From the IMG/VR virus record IMGVR_UViG_3300028027_000060, positions 1-64,000 of that record: DNA of 64,000 bases; one strand, 5' to 3'. How positions within the stretch are numbered: position 1 is the first letter of the stretch; every line of letters starts with the position of its first letter. This document shows, piece by piece, positions 13,606 to 22,711 of this stretch. The notes beneath the pieces were generated by a model. It searched no databases, had not been told where the DNA came from, and saw nothing but the letters and a program-made list of their open reading frames with translations. The stretch is from a virus. A program made the position numbers and the translations under genes.

Positions 13606-15381
13606 TTAGTTTGTAAATGTTGAGAACCTTGTCTTTGGGTACGTCCAAAGGCTCCAATTAATAGTGTTTGTAAGCAAGCCCTTTCTGCTCCATACGGTCT
13701 GCCCCGCGCTGCTGTCCACGTTAGTTCCTCCCATGTAAAACACGTCCTGACTAGCCCCAGGCACGAGCGTAAATATAGCCCGTGTCGCTGCCCCCGTATT
13801 CTTTGACACGTTACTCCTTGGGACAATGCTGTTCCACGCCCTAAGCGTCAGACTTGTGTTAATCTTGTAAACTATGCTAGCCTCCGCAACCAGCCCTATG
13901 TCACAGCCCCCAGCGGTTGACGTCTGTTGGTAATAAAGGGTGTTACACGTCCAACCCGCCGTGCCTAAGTATTTGTGGGCGTTAGTTGTCGAGAACCCAT
14001 CGAAACTGAGTGTACCTATAACAAAAGGCGCAGAATCGTTTATGGTTATGGCCGACAGCGTTGTAAGGATCGTACCTCCACTGCTATGATACACGGTCTC
14101 GACTGGTATGCCGCCAGATCCAAAGCCATTCACCGTAGCACCCAGCAATCTAAATCCGAAACCGGTGGTGACAAGTGAACCTGCCGTGTACGTTATGGAG
14201 TTAGACCTTATGCCAACAAAACTTGTCAGCGTTATTGTTCCCGTTGTGTTTATAACAATTGGGGTTCCAGATCCAAAGTTTGTTGATGCACTTGATAGCG
14301 TTAAGCTCTCAGACCAGCTACCTGTCCCCTGTAACCTTATTATGGTTGTTGACGCGCTTGTAATGTATCCGTTAAGCGCAAAGCTCTTGTTTGCGTATAG
14401 AGTACTCCCCGTCAACAAAACAGCGGACTTTGTACCAGAGGTTGTCGTTACAGACAAGTCATTTACCACGCATATTGGGCTTGAAAATGTGCAGTTGTTG
14501 GGGGCTGTGGCGGCGGCTGTTTTTAACGAAAGGTTGCTAAAGTTTACGCCCGTAGTACTTGTCGTTGTAGCCGATGGCGACGTGCTGCCGTTTATGTTTA
14601 CGGTGTAGGCTGTGCCAGACTGGCTAAAGTTTAGGTGAAACGTGCCTGTGCAAGTCACGGTTCCTGCAACATAAGTAAACGCGCTAGTTGCCTGAGTTCC
14701 GTAACCTCCCCAACTTGCGCCATCCGCTAAAGTGACGGTGTTTCCTGGGGCATTGATGGTTAGGTTTACCCCAACAGATGCAGCGTTTGCAGTGTAAGTT
14801 GAATTACCAGCAAGCACTATGGTGGAAAGGGCTGCCGTTGAGTTAAGTACAGAGTTTTGCGCCACACCTGCGTTTATCGTAAGGTTGGCATTGCACGTCA
14901 AACTAAATGATCCTCCTAAAGTTAAGCTACTAGCGCCCGTGCCTATAATAACATTTCCAGAGACAACCCAATTGCTCGCCAGCGTGATGGTGCTGTTTGT
15001 GGCAACCGTTATCGTGTTTATGCTAAAGGCGTTTGGCCACGTCTTGCCATTACTTGTAAGGGTTGTTATCCCGTTAGCCCTCGTTATCAAGGCGCTAGTT
15101 CCCGCCACAACAAACGATGGAGACGCCGAAAGCGTGACCGAATGGTTTGCGCTAGCGGCACTCGAACTGCCAACGGTTATAGTGTTGTTCATGGTTATGG
15201 TGTTGGCATAACCAGTGAAGTTTAGATTACGACAAACACCAGCCACGTTAACAGTACAGGCAGGAGATGCCGCGTCAAATATCGCATCAGTTCCAGCCAG
15301 CGTTGCGCTTGGTAGAACTCCCGTGTCCCAATTAGTGGCAGTTCCCCAGTTAGAATTTGTTGTACCTCTCCAAATTGGCAT
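13606..15381 (-). CDS. Beta-helix-like tail fibre/appendage protein, long paralogue
   Basis: 591 residues. The N terminus (WRGTTNSNWGTATNWDTG, DAIFDAASPACTVNV, LNFTGYANTITM) is shared with the 206-residue protein that follows; the rest is a run of short Ser/Thr/Asn-rich strands repeating the pattern ...TITLAxNSTYTxN..., as in surface beta-helices. Probably part of the host-recognition apparatus. No catalytic site is seen. Confidence 0.75.
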   Translation of the reverse strand: MPIWRGTTNSNWGTATNWDTGVLPSATLAGTDAIFDAASPACTVNVAGVCRNLNFTGYANTITMNNTITVGSSSAASANHSVTLSASPSFVVAGTSALITRANGITTLTSNGKTWPNAFSINTITVATNSTITLASNWVVSGNVIIGTGASSLTLGGSFSLTCNANLTINAGVAQNSVLNSTAALSTIVLAGNSTYTANAASVGVNLTINAPGNTVTLADGASWGGYGTQATSAFTYVAGTVTCTGTFHLNFSQSGTAYTVNINGSTSPSATTTSTTGVNFSNLSLKTAAATAPNNCTFSSPICVVNDLSVTTTSGTKSAVLLTGSTLYANKSFALNGYITSASTTIIRLQGTGSWSESLTLSSASTNFGSGTPIVINTTGTITLTSFVGIRSNSITYTAGSLVTTGFGFRLLGATVNGFGSGGIPVETVYHSSGGTILTTLSAITINDSAPFVIGTLSFDGFSTTNAHKYLGTAGWTCNTLYYQQTSTAGGCDIGLVAEASIVYKINTSLTLRAWNSIVPRSNVSKNTGAATRAIFTLVPGASQDVFYMGGTNVDSSAGQTVWSRKGLLTNTINWSLWTYPKTRFSTFTN

Positions 15382-15383
15382 AG

Positions 15384-15620
15384 TTACAGATTTTCAATTA
15401 ACACATCAATCTTCTGTTGGGCTAATATTTTTTCCCTCTCGGTTACAATCCTGTTCTCAATATTGGCATCTATCTCCTCCACCGTCTCTGGGCGAAAGTG
15501 GTACACGTTAGTTTCCACGGTAGCCGTGATGTCTCCCGTGAACTCAATTGTGATGTCGGTAATAAGCAGGTCGTCCTGGCGATACTTGTTTGTAATCGTA
15601 AATGATGATGTAATTGCCAT
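15384..15620 (-). CDS. Small fibre-operon protein, unknown function (78 aa)
   Basis: 78 residues: a beta N-terminal part (ITDITIEFTGDITATVETNVY) and a helical C terminus (EKILAQQKIDVLIENL). It lies 2 bases before the next fibre gene; it could be a fibre assembly or capping protein. Confidence 0.7.
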   Translation of the reverse strand: MAITSSFTITNKYRQDDLLITDITIEFTGDITATVETNVYHFRPETVEEIDANIENRIVTEREKILAQQKIDVLIENL

Positions 15621-15625
15621 TTCTA

Positions 15626-16363
15626 TTATGTTCTAGTTACTGTTAATTGAACGACTGCCCAAGACACTGTGGTTGCAGAGTCTACGTTGAATGCCAGCAT
15701 ATCGTTGGCCGCAATTGCTGTAGACGTCCAACCTGTCGGGGCCGCTGAGTTTGTCTGAGCGGTGCTTAAAAGAGGTTTGTTTCCACCGCCGCCAATCAAA
15801 GATACGGTAGGTATAGTTCCAGACGTAGCCCTGAAGATGTCAAACTGAATACTGCCGACCGCGTTTGCTATAACCCTCCAACTTGTTATTGTACAGGCGT
15901 ATGGTATCTGAACGTAACCCTTTACCCCGATTGTGATTGTCCCGCCCGATCCGTCAACCGTCGCGCCGATCGACTGTGTTGAGCTAGACGCAATCGTCCA
16001 AGATCTATCCGCCGATAGGTCATAACTTGTCCCGTTGATTGTTAAAGTTCTAGTAGACGGAACCTTGCCAATAAAATCTAAGTACTGAGCTGCCGTGATT
16101 ACGCCAGGCCGTCCACCGTCCGCATAAGGAATGTAAATGGTATGGTTGCCACCAATTGTGTTTATCGTAGGTGTCGACTCGCCCGTGCCGCCAAACTGAA
16201 TAAAAAACTCTTGTACCGGCTCGGTTGCTGCGTTAATGGTTGTAACCGCGTTGTTTGCAACGTAATCCCTTACAGCGCTCTGAGACGGAACAACGATGTC
16301 GCTATCAAGCGACATGGTTGGGTCTGTGTCTATGGGTAATCCCCTTGTAAATCCTTGTGCCAT
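15626..16363 (-). CDS. Tail fibre protein
   Basis: 245 residues. It begins MAQG, like the next gene upstream, and contains SQSAVRDYVANNAV and GVITAAQYLDFIGKV, segments typical of phage tail fibre stalks, then TLTINGTSYDLSADRSWTI, another stalk repeat. The C-terminal ~110 residues look like a separate beta-sandwich tip (RATSGTIPTVSLIGGGGN). Role in host attachment inferred. Confidence 0.75.
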   Translation of the reverse strand: MAQGFTRGLPIDTDPTMSLDSDIVVPSQSAVRDYVANNAVTTINAATEPVQEFFIQFGGTGESTPTINTIGGNHTIYIPYADGGRPGVITAAQYLDFIGKVPSTRTLTINGTSYDLSADRSWTIASSSTQSIGATVDGSGGTITIGVKGYVQIPYACTITSWRVIANAVGSIQFDIFRATSGTIPTVSLIGGGGNKPLLSTAQTNSAAPTGWTSTAIAANDMLAFNVDSATTVSWAVVQLTVTRT

Positions 16364-16364
16364 G

Positions 16365-17618
16365 TTATCTGCTTATTTCTTCCCAGTCCATTGATGCGAG
16401 AACGTCACCGCCTGCATTATTGGTAGCTACCACAACAGTGAGTTCGTATGGGGTTGAAGTTAATCCGTTTCTTTCAAGCTGTGTCTTAAAGAGCGCCTCC
16501 TTGAGTATGTCAACCTGGGTTGATCCCTGGTTTGATACGCTAAAGTAACCGCTTGCAAGTATTCTTCCACTACCTGTAGAAAAACTAGTACCTGTTATGT
16601 TGTAATCTACAGAAGACCCCCCTGGCGAAGGCAACCAACTACCCCCCGTTGTGGTTCCGCTTGCTATTACCTGCCAGTTATAATCTCCCGCACTAGTGGC
16701 TATTACAGAAATTGCGGTTGATATTACTATGGCATCTAGTCGATCAGGAGATGTTTTAAGGCGTATACTTACTATAGGGTAAAATGTACCCGCTACCGCT
16801 AAATTTATTGGAGCAGTTACAGGAATGCCGATTGCTTGTTGTAGTCCGTTGAGTTGATATCCTCCTTCAGATAATACAGTAGAGCATATCTGCTTCAGTG
16901 TGCTTGCTCCGCTTGTGGCTCCCGTGTTTGTTACCTCATACCTCAATGGCAAAGATGCCGTCGTGATATACGTAGAGGTAATCAAGTTGGCGTGATGGAA
17001 CTTATGGCAAACGTAGAAGTTTCCATTAATTACAAATCCCATTCTAACTGTACCTACCCCTAGCCATTCCAAGTCCATGAACAGGATCTGTGCCTTTGTT
17101 AGGTCAAGGGTGATTCCACTAGGTCCTGAGCCGTCCATCGGATCAACATTCCAGCTTGCCTGTGCAACTGGTGTGTTTACTAATGAACCTGAAACAGAAG
17201 TTCTTTCAACAAAACTTACTGTGGTATTGTTAAGTTCTAGATAATAACCATTAGCTGCTCCATAGTATCCAACCCTTTGTCTAAGGTTAGTCTTAGCAAC
17301 ATTCATTACAAATGTGCTGAGTACCAACAAGCTCTTTCCAGGCTGGTAGGCAAACACTTTAGTAGTCTCCCTAACAACCTCAGACCCCGATGCTGCGGTT
17401 ACAGCCAGGTCTACCAATCCTTGAGCAGAGTTAAACGTGGCCGTACCGCCTGTTGCAGTACTCGTTGACCACAGCTTGTTATCGTCAAACCTGTGGCTTG
17501 AGTCGAAGAGTGTAAACGGGTTGCTTACCCTAAGTCTTCCGAAGGCGTCTATGTTAGGAGTATTTGCAAACGAAATCTCGCTACTAATTATGTTGTATGA
17601 TGAGTATCCCTGTGCCAT
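16365..17618 (-). CDS. Conserved phage structural protein, fibre operon
   Basis: 417 residues. The segment DAFGRLRVSNPFTLFDSSHR near residue 25 is a signature I associate with virion proteins in marine cyanophages and other phages. The body is beta-rich, with a jelly-roll-like pattern and a conserved acidic end (VLASMDWEEISR). The gene is more AT-rich than the flanking 19700-21500 region. Probably an appendage or baseplate-associated protein. Confidence 0.75.
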   Translation of the reverse strand: MAQGYSSYNIISSEISFANTPNIDAFGRLRVSNPFTLFDSSHRFDDNKLWSTSTATGGTATFNSAQGLVDLAVTAASGSEVVRETTKVFAYQPGKSLLVLSTFVMNVAKTNLRQRVGYYGAANGYYLELNNTTVSFVERTSVSGSLVNTPVAQASWNVDPMDGSGPSGITLDLTKAQILFMDLEWLGVGTVRMGFVINGNFYVCHKFHHANLITSTYITTASLPLRYEVTNTGATSGASTLKQICSTVLSEGGYQLNGLQQAIGIPVTAPINLAVAGTFYPIVSIRLKTSPDRLDAIVISTAISVIATSAGDYNWQVIASGTTTGGSWLPSPGGSSVDYNITGTSFSTGSGRILASGYFSVSNQGSTQVDILKEALFKTQLERNGLTSTPYELTVVVATNNAGGDVLASMDWEEISR

Positions 17619-17619
17619 G

Positions 17620-17949
17620 TTAGCTTATTTCAGATCCGTAAAGTTGAAAAGATAAGTTTGTGTTGGACGCATAAACCCTTACAACGTCCGTGGTCGCTAA
17701 GGTAATACCTACCGTCGCAATAAAGGTATCGTTTGATCCTATTTGAAGATCGTAGTAAATATAGTCCTTATTCGTTGTTGCAGCACCCGCCGCAGACACG
17801 CTCACTCGGAACGATGCCGTAGACGTGCCTCGATTTGCTACAATCAATGAACTCCCAACAGCCGATGTGGCCGCTGGGACGGTGTATAAATTCGTTGGCG
17901 TAGTTGCCGCTGGGCTTGACTGCCCTAATATTTTATAAGTAGTTGCCAT
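17620..17949 (-). CDS. Small structural protein, fibre operon (109 aa)
   Basis: 109 residues of alternating small and hydrophobic residues in a single beta sandwich (SLIVANRGTSTASFRVSVS, then TVGITLATTDVVRVYAS). Such short proteins commonly sit beside the DAFGRLRVSNPF-type protein, as here, with 1 base between them, and probably form a complex with it. Confidence 0.75.
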   Translation of the reverse strand: MATTYKILGQSSPAATTPTNLYTVPAATSAVGSSLIVANRGTSTASFRVSVSAAGAATTNKDYIYYDLQIGSNDTFIATVGITLATTDVVRVYASNTNLSFQLYGSEIS

Positions 17950-17960
17950 ATTTTATTTTA

Positions 17961-20900
17961 TTATGCTCCCATTAACATTAGTATCGCCTCAAGCCCTACG
18001 CTCGATGCTGTTGCCGTACCCCACTCGGCCTCTCCCGTTGTTGGATTTACCAACTTTAATACATCTCCAGCAGCCTTGGTTGCGTATAGCGGAGTCTTGA
18101 TTTGAATCTCTGTAGATTTAGTCGTTATTGAAGTCGTAGCGCCACCAGAGGCTGTGCCTGTCATGGTAACGGCTCCACTAGCAGTCAAGGTGTCTACCAG
18201 TATGCTTGCTACCGACCCAGACGACCCAGTTGAAGTCATCTGACTATACCCCGTTGTGTTAACGTCTACCTTGTAGTTGTTATCAAACGTCAAATTAAAT
18301 CCACCGCCATCTATAGTATTGCTTGCGGTCAACACGGGGTCTTGGGTAATCACGTCCTGAAGGCCAGGCGTTGTGCCGCTCGGAGCTACAATCCATTTCA
18401 AGCCTGTAGCTTCCGCGCTGTCCGCAGAGAGGATGTAACCGTTTGTACCTACAGGAAGTCTTGCATCTGCCGTGTCGTATGTGTAAAGGTCGCCCTTAGT
18501 TGTGAGGGGGGATGACCCCGTGCCTCCGCTTCCAACAAATACGTTACCTGCATTATCTACATTCAACACGCCTACAGAAGAGCCAGAAGAACTAGCAAAT
18601 GCGGTTGACGTAATGTATGCATTGAGTTTAAGTTGACCAGAGGATGCGATTTCCATCCTCGTATTATCAATGTTGTTTTCTACAACGCTTACATGATATT
18701 TAGCATCTTGACTGGCGTTAGTAGGATCCGTAAATGAATAACTTATTCTACCCGCGATTATACCGCTTGATCCGTTAGTGCTGTTTCCATTGTAAAATGC
18801 TATAGAATTTTTTATTCCAGCGGATGCAGCAGAGGATGATATTTTTGAAAGTTTTAATACATCATCATTACCCGAAGAGCTTCCTGTTTTAGTAGCATCT
18901 ATAGCGGCTATTGATGGACTATTAGATACCGTTGTAATAGCACTTAATCCGTTACTAGCATATGAACGAACAACTATTCCTTGAGCGCTTGTTGACGTTA
19001 CGTCGACACCTGTTCCATTAACCGTGTTACATAGAATACCATATGGACCTCCAATAGCGGTGATTTTTAACACCCCTCCAAATGAGGTTGCATCTATTCC
19101 AGACTGAAGCGATAAGGCATATGCTTGGTTTGACCCTGTATAAGTATTTACTATTCTTAATGGAGCCGATGAAGTCGTTCCGTTAGCTATACCAGACAAT
19201 AACAATTGTTTATCGCCTGTATTTATAAATCTATTAGCTGTAAAATCAGATGTTCCAGAAAGGGTCTCAGCACCCAATTGAAAATTATAAGTCGGATTTT
19301 GAATAAGACCATTATTAGCCGTATAAACAGGAAGTGTTTGAAGATTTCCTGTTCCGTCAAGATATTGCGTAGATAAACCGCCAAGAGAAACACCAATTGT
19401 CCCATTGGCCGTAAGCGGAGAGTTTGTTACCGTAAACGCTGTAGGCATTGTAAGGCCAACAGATGTAAGACCTCCCCCGCCTCCGCCGCTTGCCGCAATC
19501 GTGAAGTTCGGATATGCACCCGTAATGGTCACGTTAGATCCTGCCGTCAACGAAACTACTTGATCGGGAGCCGAGTTGGTAATCGTAAAGTTTGGATACG
19601 TTCCGCTTGTCGATATGCCTGTTCCAGCAGTAAGCGAAACAATTTGATCAGGCGCCGTGTTGGTTATTGTAATTACAGGGGTTGTCGTCGGGTTGGCAAC
19701 GCTTGCGGAAATACCCGTACCAGCAGTAACGCCAACAGAGATTACCGTCCCCGTGCCAGCCGTGGCCTTCCACACCTTGCCCGTGTTGTCCACGCCGATA
19801 AAGTAGGCGAGGGTCGTGCTGATGTTTGTAGTACCGTCAGAAAATGTAGACGTCGCATACTCAGGCAACTCAAGCTGCCCCTTGCCTTGCACCACCAACT
19901 TGTCGGCACGAGATCCGCCGTCGAACAGTTCTATCTTGAACTTGGACTGCTCGTCACCCTGCGTGTAACTCGTGACCTCCGTGGTCAAACGACCGCCGAT
20001 GAAGTAATCTGGAGAAACACCGTCGTTGATGAACTCATAGTCAATGGATGTGGCGGCGAGCGATGGCTCACCCTGATACTTCAAACGAAGCATTGCTATT
20101 CTGTCATCCAATGGGCCTCCTGCCGGGAGGTTGCCCTCCATCCTGAGTTCGAGCAGCGGCTGGAAAAGATCCACGTCGCCCACAACCTCAACCGACGGGT
20201 TTGGCCTAAAGCCTGACCCGTAGTCCTGGAACGTGGCAACGCCGCCTATGCCCAGGTTAGCCACCCCAAAAGGAAACTGAGTGTCCTGGGCGGCAGTGCC
20301 CGCAACAGAGAACTGGTACTGGTTAAGCCCGTCCGTGGTGGTTATGGTCGTGTCTTCTATAAGCGTTCCGCCCAGGTGAAACACGTAATCGCTTGCTGGA
20401 TCCTCCTGCGTGTGCAAGCCATTGGCTACAGTGTAGGCAGGAAACGTGGCGAGTTCGCCAAGGCCGTTAATGTACTCGGTAACCAAGCCATCCACGGTAA
20501 CGGTAAACGTGCCGTTGCTTGTCAACGGGTTCGGGTCGCTAACCGTAAAGGCTGGTGGCATCACAAGCTCAATAGAGCTTATAGTCCCCGTACCTGCCTC
20601 GGTGTATTCGACATGTCCGCCCGCATCCAGCGCGAGAACCATGCCCGTGGTAGCGGATGCGTAAAGCGGCGTGATTATGTCAACATATCCGCCAGTTACA
20701 AAAACCCGCTGAGCGCCAGCATTAAGCGAAGCACCGTCTGCATCAGTCTCAACAGAGCCACCAGCAGAGTTAATAACGAAAGAAGCGTTATTGTCAAAAG
20801 TAAAGTTGTAACCCGCGCCATCTACCGTATTGTCCTTATCAAGGGTTGAGTTAATATCCAACGTATCCTGCCACCCCTGAACCAATGAGCCACCAACGCT

Positions 20901-21530
20901 TGTAAAGTCTACACAGAACTGAGTACCCTCAACAAACGGAACACCGTTAGCGTTGAGTTCTATAGCATCGAACTTGCAGTATGTGCCGTTGTCTACAAAG
21001 TTTGACAACTGAACTACCACGTATACCGTAGGGTCTGTCTTGCTAAACACAAACACCCACGACCCGTCTTGTACAATTGGGAAGAACCCTGTGAAGTCCT
21101 GGTTGTTGCCTGTTACATAATTAAACAGAATAGAACTCCCATCATATTGAAACCTTCCCAAGGTCATAACGTCACCTGCCGTATACTGTATCGAGCATTC
21201 GGGCATTGTGTCCCCGCACTCGCAGCACCCCTTGAAGATGCTGGTAACCAGCAACTTGTAGATGTCCGTGGTCTTCTTCTGTATGACCGCTGGGGCGTCC
21301 TTGAGACCCAAAACAGCGAATGCATTGCCGCCAACGTCCGTGATCGTGTACACCGTAAAGCTAAACGCCTCACCCCCCACCTGGGAGATGGTGATGGTGT
21401 CGTAACGGTATGAGATGTAGGTAGGACTCTGCGGCAGGATCTGACTCATGCTGCGGATGTACGTCGTGTCGTCAAGGAATGACACCACGTCGTTGTTCTC
21501 TACCTGTACTTTGGATATTATTTGACTCAT
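17961..21530 (-). CDS. Giant modular tail fibre protein (1189 aa)
   Basis: An N-terminal domain of ~200 residues carries a cysteine cluster GCCECG (101-106) plus Cys112, likely the virion attachment part. A long beta-rich shaft follows, with duplicated modules: residues ~218-315 resemble ~1057-1175 (both have NTxDGxGxNxTFDNN and ITPLYA/KTPLYA blocks), and ~324-400 resemble ~695-790 (both MPxAFTV, NGT, NGL). A Gly run near 688 marks a hinge. The centre (18590-19440) is more AT-rich than the ends, suggesting a swapped segment. It is likely the main host-range determinant. Confidence 0.85.
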   Translation of the reverse strand: MSQIISKVQVENNDVVSFLDDTTYIRSMSQILPQSPTYISYRYDTITISQVGGEAFSFTVYTITDVGGNAFAVLGLKDAPAVIQKKTTDIYKLLVTSIFKGCCECGDTMPECSIQYTAGDVMTLGRFQYDGSSILFNYVTGNNQDFTGFFPIVQDGSWVFVFSKTDPTVYVVVQLSNFVDNGTYCKFDAIELNANGVPFVEGTQFCVDFTSVGGSLVQGWQDTLDINSTLDKDNTVDGAGYNFTFDNNASFVINSAGGSVETDADGASLNAGAQRVFVTGGYVDIITPLYASATTGMVLALDAGGHVEYTEAGTGTISSIELVMPPAFTVSDPNPLTSNGTFTVTVDGLVTEYINGLGELATFPAYTVANGLHTQEDPASDYVFHLGGTLIEDTTITTTDGLNQYQFSVAGTAAQDTQFPFGVANLGIGGVATFQDYGSGFRPNPSVEVVGDVDLFQPLLELRMEGNLPAGGPLDDRIAMLRLKYQGEPSLAATSIDYEFINDGVSPDYFIGGRLTTEVTSYTQGDEQSKFKIELFDGGSRADKLVVQGKGQLELPEYATSTFSDGTTNISTTLAYFIGVDNTGKVWKATAGTGTVISVGVTAGTGISASVANPTTTPVITITNTAPDQIVSLTAGTGISTSGTYPNFTITNSAPDQVVSLTAGSNVTITGAYPNFTIAASGGGGGGLTSVGLTMPTAFTVTNSPLTANGTIGVSLGGLSTQYLDGTGNLQTLPVYTANNGLIQNPTYNFQLGAETLSGTSDFTANRFINTGDKQLLLSGIANGTTSSAPLRIVNTYTGSNQAYALSLQSGIDATSFGGVLKITAIGGPYGILCNTVNGTGVDVTSTSAQGIVVRSYASNGLSAITTVSNSPSIAAIDATKTGSSSGNDDVLKLSKISSSAASAGIKNSIAFYNGNSTNGSSGIIAGRISYSFTDPTNASQDAKYHVSVVENNIDNTRMEIASSGQLKLNAYITSTAFASSSGSSVGVLNVDNAGNVFVGSGGTGSSPLTTKGDLYTYDTADARLPVGTNGYILSADSAEATGLKWIVAPSGTTPGLQDVITQDPVLTASNTIDGGGFNLTFDNNYKVDVNTTGYSQMTSTGSSGSVASILVDTLTASGAVTMTGTASGGATTSITTKSTEIQIKTPLYATKAAGDVLKLVNPTTGEAEWGTATASSVGLEAILMLMGA

Positions 21531-22177
21531 TGCTTACACTCTTCTTCTGTGGCGAAGGTACAAAATTCGTCGAGACTTTTGTACATTTTCGCATACTTAG
21601 AAGAGGGAAACTTTTCGCGCCACTCCATCTTGACCCGCGCCCACTCTGGACCCGTCCGTACAGGCTGCGCCCGCCTTTCTTCCCTGGCGCCCGAAAAGAT
21701 AAAATCGATGACCGACTTCTTGCTTGGACGGCCGCCATTCTTGCGCTTGCTCTCTATCATGACCTTCACATCGCCGAGCTTTTCGTGGTTCGCATCTTCG
21801 AGCAGTTCCACCAGCTGGCGCAGGGAAACGCAGCCGTCTAGCTTGCCACGGGTTATCGTAACCTTCTCACGAACGATTGGATCGCTGTCAAGGAACTTGA
21901 TATCAAACCCAAGTTCACGCATAGCGAAGGTAAGGGAGAGAATGTCCGCCTTGAGCTGCGCGGTTCCCCTGTTGGGAACTGAGGGGTAGATGGCGAAGTG
22001 TATCGCTGTGTGCTTGTCATCGTCTATCCATATTGATGTGCCGCTTATGGCGTAGTCACCATCGCCACGGTCCACCATGAGGTGCGCCTCTGGGAACTTG
22101 TCCTTCAGTTCGCTAATTAATAGTCTATATTCACCTAATTCATGCGGTGTAGGGTCCGCCAGTTTCAATTCAATCAT
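21527..22177 (-). CDS. Unknown protein leading the fibre operon (216 aa)
   Basis: 216 residues, mixed alpha/beta, with a basic segment KRKNGGRPSKKSVIDFIF near residue 145 and a helical C terminus. Its stop overlaps the fibre start by ATGA. A -7 promoter box lies 15 bases before its ATG. It could be a fibre chaperone or a DNA-binding regulator; no family recognised. Confidence 0.75.
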   Translation of the reverse strand: MIELKLADPTPHELGEYRLLISELKDKFPEAHLMVDRGDGDYAISGTSIWIDDDKHTAIHFAIYPSVPNRGTAQLKADILSLTFAMRELGFDIKFLDSDPIVREKVTITRGKLDGCVSLRQLVELLEDANHEKLGDVKVMIESKRKNGGRPSKKSVIDFIFSGAREERRAQPVRTGPEWARVKMEWREKFPSSKYAKMYKSLDEFCTFATEEECKQ

Positions 22178-22192
22178 AACTTCGTTTGTCGT

Positions 22193-22201
22193 GCAAATAT
22201 A
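22193..22201 (-). promoter_or_regulatory. Promoter -7 box TATATTTGC for the fibre operon
   Basis: A perfect TATATTTGC on the minus strand, 15 bases before the ATG at 22177. No TTG lies 19-20 bases upstream, so the -33 element is weak. It follows the terminator at 22207, making 22177-12982 a separate late unit. Confidence 0.55.
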
Positions 22202-22206
22202 AACGA

Positions 22207-22232
22207 AAACCCCCAGCCATTGCCAGGGGTTT
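22207..22232 (-). terminator. Terminator insulating the fibre operon
   Basis: AAACCCC pairs with GGGGTTT around a 12-base loop; on the minus strand the stem ends in TTTTCGTTT. It would stop transcripts arriving from 22690 and precedes the promoter box at 22193. Confidence 0.55.
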
Positions 22233-22336
22233 CCTTAATCATCTTTAAATCACTAAACCTAAAACTATAATCACTATAAACACACACATAAAATCGGGGC
22301 GAATATATACGCAGATCTTGCATACGCCAAATTATT

Positions 22337-22367
22337 TTGCATTAATTAAGATTTGTTGTATATTTGC
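22337..22367 (+). promoter_or_regulatory. Plus-strand promoter, TTG-19-TATATTTGC, inside the late region
   Basis: TTG at 22337-22339, 19 bases, TATATTTGC at 22359-22367: a full match. It points against the surrounding minus-strand genes and no plus-strand gene follows, only the candidate RNA at 22371. Confidence 0.8.
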
Positions 22368-22370
22368 GGT

Positions 22371-22447
22371 GCAAGTTCGCGTACAATCTGTACAGTCGGG
22401 AGACGAGAACTTTGAGGGCGGGCTGATCACCGCCCTCTATGTTTTCT
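22371..22447 (+). ncRNA. Candidate small RNA with own promoter and terminator
   Basis: About 77 bases between a full promoter and an intrinsic terminator. The 5' part folds as a three-way junction: AAGTTC/GAACTT (22373-22378 with 22407-22412) enclosing GTACA-ATC-TGTAC (22381-22393) and GTC-GGGA-GAC (22395-22404). The 3' part is a terminator stem GAGGGCGG/CCGCCCTC (22414-22421 with 22430-22437) followed by TATGTTTTCT. It contains no frame of useful length. It is antisense to any read-through from the 22690 gene into the fibre operon. Unknown to me as a described RNA. Confidence 0.7.
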
Positions 22448-22480
22448 AGAAGGTATACAAAAAAATAGTCGGGAAAACTC

Positions 22481-22690
22481 TTACTTAGTGCGCTTGGCCT
22501 TGGACTTCTTGTAGTGGCCGTAAAGGATTACAACAGAAACGGTGCAGGCTAACAATAGGGACGAGATTCTGAACAGCCATTCGGTCTGCTCTTGCCATGA
22601 AACAACTGCGGCAAATGTTGTTAATAAAACCGAAGCCGCCCCATCTACATACCCGTGACCTGTCATATCCGTGTGATTAATGTCTTGCAT
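22481..22690 (-). CDS. Small two-TM membrane protein, holin-like (69 aa)
   Basis: 69 residues with two hydrophobic segments (about 18-32 and 41-59) and a very basic C terminus (YKKSKAKRTK), the shape of a class II holin. It stands alone between the virion and fibre units, with a TATATTTG box 8 bases before its ATG. Whether this or the 12575 protein makes the membrane hole is open. Confidence 0.55.
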   Translation of the reverse strand: MQDINHTDMTGHGYVDGAASVLLTTFAAVVSWQEQTEWLFRISSLLLACTVSVVILYGHYKKSKAKRTK

Positions 22691-22698
22691 TGTCCCTA

Positions 22699-22706
22699 CA
22701 AATATA
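22699..22706 (-). promoter_or_regulatory. Promoter -7 box TATATTTG before the 69-aa membrane protein
   Basis: TATATTTG on the minus strand, then 8 bases, then the ATG at 22690. No TTG at the expected distance. The box overlaps the gap after the 1164-residue gene and would give a nearly leaderless mRNA. Confidence 0.45.
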
Positions 22707-22711
22707 GATTA

